Part shown: positions 11,201 through 23,200 of the stretch, in pieces
How the letters are laid out: the number at the start of each line of letters is the position of its first letter
Numbering within the stretch: the stretch's first letter is position 1
Source: Uranotaenia lowii
Lineage: Eukaryota > Arthropoda > Insecta > Diptera > Culicidae
Direction: 5' to 3'
Assembly: GCF_029784155.1 (NCBI RefSeq)
Contig: NC_073692.1
Location: 271,407,327 to 271,471,326 of the forward strand
Length of the DNA: 64,000 nucleotides
The notes under the pieces: generated by a model
What the model saw: the letters and a program-made list of their open reading frames with translations, nothing else
Told to the model about the DNA's origin: nothing
Database searches by the model: none
Made by a program: the position numbers and the translations under genes

Positions 11201-14200
11201 TAGCAGCAGTCAACAACGTATAGAAAGACATGCTTACGCAAAGCGACGACGATGACAGTTGGATTGATATTTTTAACTCAACACACATCTGAGATATTCC
11301 GAGTGGCTCACGTTACCCCACTCTCCCCTACTTAAAGGCGCAATTTTCTAATTTTCAGGTACAATCATTTTTTTATGTCCTTTTTTAGGAAACTATCAGT
11401 GATTGGATAAATATTAATATTTTCGTGCTGAGCAATGATCAACATCCATTCAGAAGAAAAATATATTTTTTTGGGCTCGAGGGACCAAGTGAACCCACCC
11501 ATAACATTTTGGAAAACTTTTTCTTAAGAAATTGAGAGTTAACTATTGCTTTAGAAATAAGGCATGAGGAAGTTCATATTGTACTTTAACGATTGACATA
11601 TTGGAATAAATATTTTTATTATAATTTTTTCGTGTGGGAAACACATTAAAATGATAAAAAAGATCTAAAAGTCGCATTTTGTTAGATTTTCAAACAAAGT
11701 GCAATAACTCAAAAAAATAAAATTTTAAGCTTTTTTTTTTAAGAAAACAGGTTTGTTGTTTTGTTCTATTTGCCAAACTTTTCTAAAACATTTGATCTAT
11801 GTAAGGCATTCCAGTTTCGAGATATAGCCGAGGAATCGAGTATCTCCAGGGATCAAGTATCCTCATTCTCCCCTGTATATTTTCCACAGTGTATAAAGTC
11901 GAAAGGATTAGAAGAGACACTCACTTCCGTAGCGCGTGGTAAATAGCCTGCCAATTCCGGTGCCGTTCCTTCGTATCGTGAAGACACATTTTATCTAGGA
12001 TGACGTCTATCTGCTGCTTGTTGAAATGATAGTGTGACAGTTCTCGCCACACTCTTTGCTCCGAGATCAGTGCCGCCATCAGCGACCAGGCTCGGGCGGA
12101 AGACTCCAGATCCTTGTAATCGGTTATTCTAAGTATAATTTCACGAACACATTCCTCTGGCAGGTCGTTTAGTTTTGGTCGGATATTCGGTCCTGGCTGC
12201 GAATCGATGAAACCATGCTATATTAAACCATGTGATCCCAAAATAAAACATATGAACATACCTCTCTTATCTCTATTTGACTAGCAATGTTTTGAATCCG
12301 TTGGATTGTTTGGACATGTCCCTCCCATAGACTTTGGCTGCCGAGTGGTTTTCCCCAGCATTTTTGGTTCTCCTGATTTACTAGCGAGCGAAGTTGCTGT
12401 ACCAGACCCCGCAGTACGTTGATGTTTTGCTGGGAGTCACTAACGTAGGTTGCTACTTCCTCCAACATCTGCAACAGGAGCCTTTGTGCTCCCCCTGGGA
12501 GGCTGGATATGCCCTTTCCAGAGACCAGCAACCGGAGCAGGGCACACACGTAGTTGAACCGTCGACCATCACGGACGGAGCTTCGGAAGTCCAATCTACG
12601 AACCGCTTCACCGAGGCCATTGAAGCCGGCTATTTCACGGGTGCACTTCAGCGTGATGTGACAGTGAGGAGGGATTTCTACATCACTGAAATAGAGTTAA
12701 TGGCCCTTGGATTAGATTGTACGGTCTACGGTGTTTATTGAGTTGTTACCAATTTTCGTTATCGTTTTCTGTATCACTGGAACTGCTGCATTCTGATATG
12801 CATCTGGAAATTAAACAAAGAAGATAAGTTGAACTTCTGATTCTTTTATGCGTCTTTGGTTTTCTTTTTTCATTATGCTTGAAAAGGGGACGATATCCTT
12901 ATCCCATTTATTTAAAGCTATCTCTTATTTATTTTAATTAGGGTGTATTTGATGATATAATGAATTATAGATTGATAAATAGTCTAAAGCCTTTCAAAAT
13001 TGTCTATCATTACGAGATACGACGAGACGGGGAATCCTGACGGACAATCGTGAGGTGATCAAAAGGTGGAAGCAGCACTTCGATGAACACCTGAACGGCG
13101 CACATGCAGGAAATCAAGACGATGAGGGAAAGTACATCGCCGGCGTAGCCACTCCTAACGGTGAGTGATCTTAAGGAAGCCATTCGCCAGCTGAATAGCA
13201 ACAAGTCGGCTGAGAAGGATGGCATCGCAGCTAAACTCATTAAAATGGGCCCGGACAAGTTGGCCGATTGCCTACAGCGGTTGATAGTCCGGATCTGGAA
13301 CATAGAACAGCAGTGGAACAGCTACAGGAGAAGATGAAGGAGAGGGTAATACGCCCCATCTACAAGAAGGGCGACAAATTGGACTGTGAGAACTACCGAG
13401 CGATCCGAAAATATTTTGAAAGCTACTTCGAAGCGAAGTTAGCCAATCTTAACATTGGTTTTGCGCTGGATAATCGTTTTACTGTAAACGAAATACTCTC
13501 CCCTCAAGCTTTCCGTATTCGCAACCTAGCCCTTCGCCTCAAACATAAAAAGCTGATCAAGTCGATCTTCGCACGGAACGAGAAAGTGTCTGTTCTCTAT
13601 CCCGGCAAAAAAGAGTATGTCTAGATATACAGCATCAACGAATTGTCCGAGTTATCCGAATATATTTTTCGATGCTGTGTCAGCGCACAACTCTATCAGT
13701 TCCTCTCAACATCTATAACGCACTAATGACCTTACAAAACACCACCATAAATGACTCAATTTAAGCTTCGAATCGGTCACCTTAATGTGCGTGGTCTAGA
13801 GCAACACATTGACGGTATCAAACTAGTATTCAACAAGAACCAATATCACCTATTTGCAGTCACCGAAACCAAAATGAAAATGTCAGCTCCAGTCGGCCCT
13901 GTTCGTATTCCTGCATACAATCTGATTAAACATTGTCTTCCATGCGGACGTGGTCGTGGCACAAAAACTCCTCCTCCTCTCGTATGCAGAGTAGAGTACT
14001 TAGCTATCCTTGCCAAAATCAACGACCTTACTGTTTGTGTTACCGTGCTCTATAACCCGTCAGGTTAGAATCAGTTGTTAGGTCGCAGCTACGAAAAACT
14101 GCTGCTTGATCTTATGGAGTACAGTTATGATCGGTTAGTTATATTAGGAGATTTTAACATCAACGTCAGCGCTCAACATTCAGCATTCCAACTCTCAGTG

Positions 14201-17200
14201 CTCCCTACCGAACCTACTCGGTTCACTGATACAAGTGCTAACACGATAGATCTAATGATCACAAATGCGCCTGAACACATTATAAAATCGAAAACTCATA
14301 TGGGCAGCTCTATCTCCGATCACGAAATCTGTTGCAGTATTATCGATTTAAGCAGATAGTAAGAAATTTGAACAACTTAAAGAACCATTAACATTCAGTT
14401 GTACAAACGGAATAACTGCTGTACCGTCGAAAATTATTCACAATCGAGAACCCCTCAAACTGCTAGCACCTCGACTGTCACTGCCTCAATCGCCAGCGCT
14501 TCTACTGTATCTGCCTCACTGTCACAGACTGTCACGACAAGTTCCGCTGGAGAAAAAGAAAGCCATTGGCGCTTAAAGAACCGGCGACGCAAGAAAAGAT
14601 TCCGTCAGCTCCAAAGCAAGCCGTGGAATAAATTAAATTACACGAGCCAGACAATCCCGATATTCGGTAGAATCACCGTAAGTAAACCCCGCAATAACAA
14701 AAAGACGCTATTCATTGAATCATGGGTTCAATTTTGTAGGTGATCCCGGCCACGAGTGAACGTAACAGCGACGGTTAAAAGGGAATTGCACTTCCGGCTC
14801 AGCCGGTGAACAGAATCGTGCACCGACTCAAATCTTGCATAAGCACAAGAACTGCCAAAGAAATCACAAAACGACAGGTAAAATTCAGCTGCAATTCCAT
14901 AAGTCAAGTGGGCTAACCTCACTCACTAAAACATACATCTGCTCCCATCCATGTAGATAATTGTCGCGCTATCCGCAAGGACGAATTGCTCGAGGCTAAT
15001 CGCAAACAAGCTTATCGCATGAGAGGTAAAACCCGATGCCAGATAATCGTAACAAGACCTAACCGAATGTTTTCCTCACAGGCAAAGAATCCGACATCGT
15101 CGACAGTGCAATCACATGCTCGCTGCGACATCCGGCAAGCCAGAACTCTAATTTCGGGAAAAGGTCCTCGCATGAGGTAGGAAACAATCATCGATTCATC
15201 AATTCATTTGACTAATAGATATTATTCAGGGCCTTTTAAAAAGGGTTCTGATTTCGCAGGCGACAGCAAAAAGCAACAACACCAACTCGATAATTGCATG
15301 AGCCACCATCACTTCAACCCACTAGTGGGCAGTGATTGCTTTGGTTGCCCCAGTGTGTGTGCGGATTGCCTCGGATTGAATCATCATCGTACGTTTGCGA
15401 AACGGATCATCAGTGACTGATTGTGCGAAGCCTCTGTGCATGTAATGCATGTTTATGCCGCTAGCTCAAGGATCGGAGATCATCGAAACGAAACATCATC
15501 GTATGATTGTGAAACAAATCGTCAGTGGAGGATTTTACGAAGGCCATTGCATGTATTGCATGTGTGTGCCTGTTGCATGAACGTGGGAGCGCCCGAAGAA
15601 AAGTCGTCAATGCATGTGTCGGCAGTACAGGAGGACAGCAGTAAAGGATATTGATGCACTAGGAATGTGCCAGTGTTGGTGTGAGAGGAGTGTGTGAATC
15701 TTCAGGGAAGAGTGCACCACACGTTATGCATGAAAGCGGAGTACGTGTAAAAATCCAGCGTACGAGTCCGGGGCCCCGTCATCGTCGAGCAGGAGTAGCA
15801 GTTTGTTGACAGCGGTACCATTAATGACAGGTCAGATCTTAGCATATAAGCATAAATTTGTATAAACTGAGCATTCATAATGCATATTTGATTGTCGTGT
15901 TTCTTGAGTTGTATTTCGCGTATGGCTAAGCATCCAAAGCTTTATTAAACATGGATCTGCTTAAATGGAACTAAATTTTTATCATTTGTCAAATTGATTC
16001 TCACACTCACGGTGTGAATGGCTTTAGCGATTTTCCTTCGTCATTAATCGCTCAATGATAACTATCGGGTAAATAGAAAATAGTAACAAATCATCTATCT
16101 CATCGCCGACGTTCGCGTTGCTCGACCACCTCCAAGAGTTGTCAAAATGAGGAATTACCGCAACGTCGATATCCTCCAATTGCAAATCGATTTTCAGGCT
16201 TGTGACTTGCAACCATTCTTCAACACTGCTGACCCTAACACCAAGGCGCAAGTCTTAACATCAGAAATGCAAAGGCTCCTCGATCTTCATGCTCCCGAAC
16301 GCGAAACAACTGTGCGAGATCAAAAAACTCCGTGGATCAGTGCTTCAATCAAGCAATCAATCGAAACCAGAAACATGGCGTACTCTTTGTATATCAGAAA
16401 CCCTAATCGTTCAAGAAACGACAACCAGTGGAAAGAATACGTACGACACCGAGATAGAGTGAAATCCCTTGTCTTTTCTGCGAAAAAGAAATACGCAGAC
16501 AAGAATTTCGACCATCAGCTTCCTGCGAAGACACTCTGGAGTAATCTTAGACGTGAAGGAATTCATAATAATCCCAAGAGTAGCTCGTCTGTAGATGACT
16601 GCAACGTCGATGAGCTGAATGCTTTTTTCGCTGAAGGTCATCTCCAACTTTTATCACCATCTAATCGTTATGTGACTCCTCCAGTATCCTGTCGAACTAA
16701 TTCTCCCGATTCAAGACCAACCAACCAAATTTCGTCATACGCATGTGAATGAAATAAGTAGAAAGATTTACGAAATACAATCTAATGCCATCGGGAGTAA
16801 TCAAATTCCTATATCGTTTCTGAAATTACTCTGTCCGTACGTACTGCCTAATCTCTGCAACCTCTTCAATGCCATCATCGATTCTAATACGTTCCCATCG
16901 ATTTAGAAAAGAGCTCTGGTTACTCCTATTCCAAAGACATCTGCCCACACTGATCCTAAAGATTACCGCCCTATAAGTGTTCTCCCTGCGATCTCAAAAA
17001 TCTTCGAGAAAGTACTACTGTCTCAGGTGACCGCACATCTTGAGAATGCCAACCCGACTCTGCTTGCTAAGCACCAGTCTGGATACAGGAGAAACTTCAG
17101 CACTACTACCGCTCTGGCTAAAGTCACGCATGACATCTACAGCAGTTTCGACAAGGGTCACTGCACAGTCATGGTTCTTGTCGATTTTTCGCTTGCTTTC

Positions 17201-20200
17201 AACTGTGTTCGACATCATCTACTGGAGAAGAAGCTACGAAACGAATTCAAGGATCATGTCTCAGTGCATTGCTGTTCTCGCTGTATATCAACAGTCTGCC
17301 GAGGCATCTGAAATGTGAATATCATCTCTACGCTGATGACCTACAAATCTACCTCTCTGGGCCCGCAGAACTCGTCGATCACATAATAGCGCAATTTAAC
17401 CTGGACCTCGAAGCTATTGTCCAGTGGTCTGATCAAAATTTTCTTGTACCGAACCCTAAGAAAACACAAGCCATCATTTTCTGCAGGTCAGGCACCGTTA
17501 CGCCGAACAGTGCAATTACATTCAGAAACGAAGACATCCCCTTATCATCAACTGTGAAAAATCTAGGCCTTATGATGGATTGCAACCTAAATTGGACACG
17601 ACATGTAAACGATGTTGTTTCAAAAGTGTTTGGTACTCTCAGAACGTGCCGGCGTTTCTCCTCAGTACTTTCTCAACCCACTCGATTGAAGCTGGTACAA
17701 GCTGTCGTAGTTCCCATCTTGACATATTGCGACATCGTTTACTATCCTGGCATGTCTATTGGACTCAGAGACTGTATATTTAGAGCATTCAAATCTGCTA
17801 TTCGTTTTGTTTTTCACCTGAACCGTCTCGAAACTACACTACCTGTGCGCAAGGCAATTCTCGGACATGTTCTTCGGATAGCATCTTTCATGCGTCAGGC
17901 CTACCACCAAACGCTCTACCAGAGTACATTCAACAACATCTGCAACGAGGACGACACGAACGGACTCGCTGCTTCATCGTACCACAACATGCAACATCTG
18001 GCGGGCAGAGTCTGCTGGTGTACGGTACTTCGTGCTGGAATAGTACTCCACTGGACGTGAAAAGCAAAACATCTTTAGCTAGCTTCAAAAACGCCTACAA
18101 ACTAACATTAGGATAACTAAATCATATTTCTAGTTAAATTTCACTATACCTTGTTTGAAATGTTCAATCTTTGTTCAGTTTATTTTTTTATCAGTTGTTC
18201 TGAAATGCAATACTTTGTTTCGAATGTACTTAAAATTTCCTTGACCTTATAAAAAGGCCTGTGCTAAAAAGTTTTCGTGTGTAAAAATAAATCAACAATT
18301 ACAATTACAATTACTGTCCTCAATGCCGCCTACAAAGTGTTGTCCCGAATCCTACTCCACCGCCTAACGCCACAAGCAAACAGTTTCGTGGGAAGTCATC
18401 AGGCCGGCTTCATGGAGGGACATCTTCACATTACGGTAAATCCTCCAAAAATGCCGTGAACACCAAGTACCTACGCACCATCTATTCATCGACTTCACAG
18501 CCGCATACGACACGATCGACCGTGACGAGCTTTGAAATCATGGACGAGACCGGCCATTTTCGGGAAGCTGAATGGAATGATGGAACGCAGTTTTGTGTGC
18601 GGGTGAATTGTCGAGTTCATTTGAATCACGCAGGGGGTTCGACAAGGCAATGATCTATACTGCATGACGTTCAACGTACGATTTTCAACAGATCCAACTT
18701 ATCTGCTTTTCCGATGACATTGATGTAATCAGCAGATCATCTGGTGGAGGAGATCTGCCGTAAACTGAAACGCGAAGCAGAAAGGGTTGGGTTAATGATT
18801 AAAACGTTCAAGACGAAGTATTAGCTGGCCAGCGGATCCGAGACCGACCGAACCCGCTTGTCCAGTAATAACAAGGTCACAATCGAAGGCGATGAGCTGG
18901 AGATAGTCGAAGACTTTGTCTATCTCGGCTCAACGGTAACCGCAGACAATGACACTAGCCGTGAGATCCGGCGGCGGATGATCAGCGAAAGTCGTGCCTA
19001 CTATGGACTACACAAGCAACTGCGGTCGAAAAGACTTAGCCCTCCAGGAAGTGTAACCTGCACATGACGCTCATTAGACCGGTTATTCTCTACGGGCACG
19101 AGACATGGGTATTGCTCGAGGAGGACCAGCGTACACTCGGAGTATACGGGCGACGAGTGTTCAGAACCATCTTTGGTGGAGTGCAGGAGAATAAAGTATG
19201 GAGGTGAAGGATGAACCACGAGCTCGCGCGACTCTACGGCGAACCCAATATCCAGAAGGTGGCGAAGACTGGTCGGATACGCAGGACAGGGCATGTTGCG
19301 AGAATGCCGGACGACTGTCCTGCAAAACAGGTTTTCCCTACGAATCCTGTCAGAACGAGACGAGGCGCAACGAGCGAGGTGGCGCGTAATCTGCGAAAGT
19401 GGGATGTCCGAGATATTGGAGAACGGTCGCCATGGACTGAGTGAATTTTAGGAATTATGTTCATCAAGTTATGTCGTGAGACGGAATACTATGAAAAAAG
19501 AAAAAAAAATAAAATAATTTTAAAAGTGATATTTTTCTTATGATTAAAACATACTTGAGAAGTTCTTGAATGAAAGTGCTATACTTTTGCAAAGCTTATA
19601 TTCAAAGTGAATGTATAAGTGAAAATTTACGAAAATTCTGTTTTGAACAGCTTTAAAGCGGGTGAAAAACTAGCTCAAAGAATTTCAATTTTGTCCTGTG
19701 TTTTTTGCCAAACAAAAAATTTTAGAATTCAGCTGTTTATTGCATTGGAAGACCCTGTAAAATTATTTAGATATTTGAAAGAATCAATCAAGTGTAGGAT
19801 TTATCTGTGCAAACCTCACCCGGAAGCGATTACAGACACATATGGATCTGGAACACTTATTAAACCATAAAATTTATGAATCTAAGGTCCAAAAATAAAC
19901 ATCTGTAAAAAAATACGAAAATATTTGTAAAAATGTGTGAACACTACGTTAAACTTCATTAAAATTGTAACATTTTCGAAAATGCACTCCTGATTGTCTG
20001 CTTCACATGTTCTACATGGAGCTTCTAACAACAAAATCATCAGACAAAAATAATTCAAAAATATAAAGATAAAACAAATAAGATGGGACAATTTTTCATT
20101 TCTTTTATGCTTGATAAATTATCAGTGATAACAGTATGTTCCTAAAAGCTTCGTAAATGCTGTAAATTCTGCTATAGATGCTGTTGTGATAGCGCTGCTT

Positions 20201-23200
20201 TTTGCTAAATAAGTTCCATATCGTTTTATTCCATTTTTCAACCATATCGCCTCATTCCCATTTGATTACTTTCAAATCCCTGACAACAAACCGTATCATC
20301 AATTAACTATTCAATTTTCGATTCATGAACTGTAACTGCAATGGTCGATAAGAATCTACCAAAAGCAAGCACGTGATATCTGTAGAAAAGTTCCACCTGA
20401 ACGCCTGCAAAGGGGTGAATAAACCCTGTTCTACCACTTTTCTATTTTGCCTCGTGGTCATTGCTGCGATATTTTGGTGCCTCCTCCAGTACAATGGAAA
20501 ATATTTTAGGAGTTTTATCGTGTTCCTTTTATGCTGTTAAATTTGCGACCTCGACCGATTTTTCATGTCAGTATTGTGTAGACAATAAATTACTAGCCGT
20601 AAAATCGTCTCAATCTGTAGCCATAGTTATCTTAAGTTAATTTTCGATTCGGAACATTTTTTGATAAGTTTTATGTTATGTTGATTTCTTTTGTATTTTT
20701 TGAATAACTTAAATTGAATCTTCTTTTTTTTTGTTAGCAGAGAATCTTACATATCTTATACACACTTACATACACATGTAGCTATTTGCCGAAAAGTAAG
20801 TTTTGCGTGGTGCAATGAAATTTTAACCAGTCTCGTGTGAGATTTAAATGCCGACATTTCCATTCCGCGTTCCTGTGGAAAACCACTACGCGTTAATGAA
20901 TGTTGCTTCATTTTTGTTATTTCTTTCTGTAAAATGCTAAACGCCAACCTAACAATCCGACAAAACCCAAAACCGCAGCACACTGTCGGATACAAAATGA
21001 AAACAGCAAAACTGAACTTGATGTTAGGCAACTTGTGCTAGGCCAGGCGAAATGCCTTCTTCTTCCATCGATGGTTGCAGCCTTCGAGTTTCGGCCCAGT
21101 CGCGTTTTTTTTTGTATCTGGCCTTTGGAATGATTTCATTCGCCATGGTTCACAGATGATTGCGCCGCTATGCTAGCTAGGCTGCTTGAGAGAGTAGAGT
21201 AGAGACAACACAACACGTTCGTTGCTTTGCGAATTTGAACGATTAATTGCCTACCTTCTATTGCTATGCTTCGAGAAAGAACAATTGTTTCCGCGGAACG
21301 TCCGTACTGTGTGATGTCACAACACACAAACACACGTTGCGGAAATCGATATTAGGAAAGAAGCCACGCGGTGACCCTAACCCAGATCCTTGACCCATAT
21401 TTTTCGCACCGGGATGGATCTGCTCGGTCAGACTTTTTGTTTTTACTTTTAACTTTATCCACAGTAGGGAGAAGAGAAATCGAATGGTACACAACATTTT
21501 TTTTGTAGAGGTAACGTAAAGTGAGGTAAATTGGATCACTTTTCACATTCATTTTTAAATGTTTTGAAAAGGGTTGCGTTTTCGGAAAATCTAAAAGTTT
21601 TAAAACTCTTACTTTCTGAGGAAAATTGTATAAAGCATGGTAATAAGTTGAACAACATTTAGACGAGAATAGTGTTTATAATTAAATGTTTATCACAGAA
21701 CCAAATTTCATGTGTCGAGGTAACATTGATCAGCATGGTTTGAACGTTACCCCGGTAACTGCTGGAGTGAGACAAGGATGTGTTTTATCAAGCTACTTTT
21801 TCTCATGGTAGTGAATTTTGACTGGATTGATTGATTGCAGATCAAACCGAGGATTGCCTTGGAATCGTTTGACAACAAGGCAGCTAAACGACCTGGCAGA
21901 CGATATTTTTTTACTCGCCAGAAGACAACCGGATATGCAGAGCATTCTCGACGACCTCGCCGAAAGCTCCAATGCTGCAGGTCTTGAAATCAATGTCGCA
22001 AAGACCAAGTCGCTGGAAATCAAGACAGAAAATCTTACAATTTCGTGGTAGCTGGGCAACAAGTTGAGAAAGTTCATCCAGTATCTTGGAACCCGGTAAT
22101 GCCTGATGGTGGTACCAAGAAAGACATCGAAACCCGGATCAGAAAGGCTCGATATGCGTTCGCGACTTTCCCGAAAATTTGGCGGTCACGTCAGATATCT
22201 CTACGAACGAAAATCTGAATCTTCAACTCAAACGTCAACTTTGTAAATTGTTGTACGTGTGTGAAACTTGGTGCACATATGTGGTGACGACGCAAAACTG
22301 CAACTATTTGTGAATCGCTGCCTGCGGAACATCATCTGCGCTTGGTGGCCTGGCAACTGGATTTCAAACGAGGAACTACAACGCCGGTGCCATCAAAAGG
22401 CGCTAGAAATCGAGATTCGGAAACGTGGATGGAAATCCATCTTCAATCCATCACACGCTGCGAAGAGATGAGAACGAGATTTGCGAAGAGGCGCTGGAAT
22501 GGAATCCAGAAGGACATCGAAGGAGAGGAAGACTCAGAAACAGGCTTCCAAAAAGTACAGTTTTGCTATGACAGCTTTTTTCTTGCCAAACCAACTGTCT
22601 CGGTTTTCCTTACCACTCGGTTCGCTGTTGTACCGTCGGTAACGAATCGAAACGCCTCGGCTGCATCGCACACGTGCGAGAACCCAGGCTGTATCTGAAC
22701 AATCGGCTCAAAGCATGCGTTGCCGAAAATGTTGTGCTTTAAGCTGTAGCGAACCCAACCCAATGAGGTGAACTTTTACTAAGGTGGCGCAAAGGAACGC
22801 ACACTATTGCACGTCGGGGAGAAAAAAGAAAAATAAACATAAACAAGCCCTGCGTCGCGACGCGTCGTTGTCAGCGAGCTTCATTTATCCTAGGCAAAAT
22901 GCGTCGCGAAAATGGTCGGTAGTGACGTCACTTCTGTCATGGTAACTATGTTTACGAAGAAAAAACTTTACTTCTACTTTTGCAATGTGTCTTTCTCATC
23001 ACCTCTCTTTCCACCACATTGAACCCAACCGACAGTTCGGTTTTCATCCCTTCGTGCCTCCTGTTTCGAAAATAATTTCATCCTAACTGTCGACTGCAGG
23101 CGTGACAGTTTTGGGCAGGACTGTCACGGGTGACTGTCGTGCCCATACCGTACCCATGCCCGATCGTATGCGCTGCTGCTCGGTTTCGAATATATCGAAC

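Larger units (their letters stand above)
2997..11330. mobile_element. Second nested TIR element (GGGGAGAGTGGGG type)
   Basis: The ends at 2997-3023 and 11304-11330 are inverted copies, 24 of 27 bases, beginning TAGGGGAGAGTGGGGTA. The TIR is clearly related to the outer pair, so a member of the same family inserted into an older one. No coding capacity was seen in its own arms (3024-3777 and 11198-11303). Confidence 0.55.
2603..11874. mobile_element. Outermost nested TIR element (GGGGAGAATGGGG type)
   Basis: The ends at 2603-2627 and 11850-11874 are inverted copies, 24 of 25 bases, beginning AGGGGAGAATGGGGATAC. The inner flanks next to them differ, and no transposase was recognised. If the nested insertions are removed, roughly 0.9 kb of its own sequence is left. 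The superfamily is unknown, and flanking TATA or TA could be the target duplication. Confidence 0.55.
2233..11924 (-). other. FBXO25/32 intron 4, 9.7 kb, filled by nested mobile elements
   Basis: Bounded by gtgagt (reading leftward from 11924) and ttttctcag (ending at 2233). Nearly all of it can be read as elements inserted into elements. The sense genes of the central retrotransposon run antisense to the host transcript. Confidence 0.9.
13403..18312 (+). mobile_element. CR1/L2-like non-LTR retrotransposon inserted in the RTE-like copy
   Basis: 5'-truncated element with an ORF1 tail, endonuclease, reverse transcriptase and 3' end, ending in an (AATTAC)-like tail (caattacaattac at 18303). No clear target duplication is visible: the target reads gagcgatc / actgtcc across the break. 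It contains its own 1.76-kb insertion (14330-16088). The motif order and the C-terminal [20 protein letters not shown] resemble CR1/L2-type elements; the clade is inferred. Confidence 0.75.

Noticed and set aside
22740..23045. A TIR element between 22740 and 23045
   Set aside because: Both edges contain GAACCCAACC in the same direction, not inverted, so they do not form a TIR pair.
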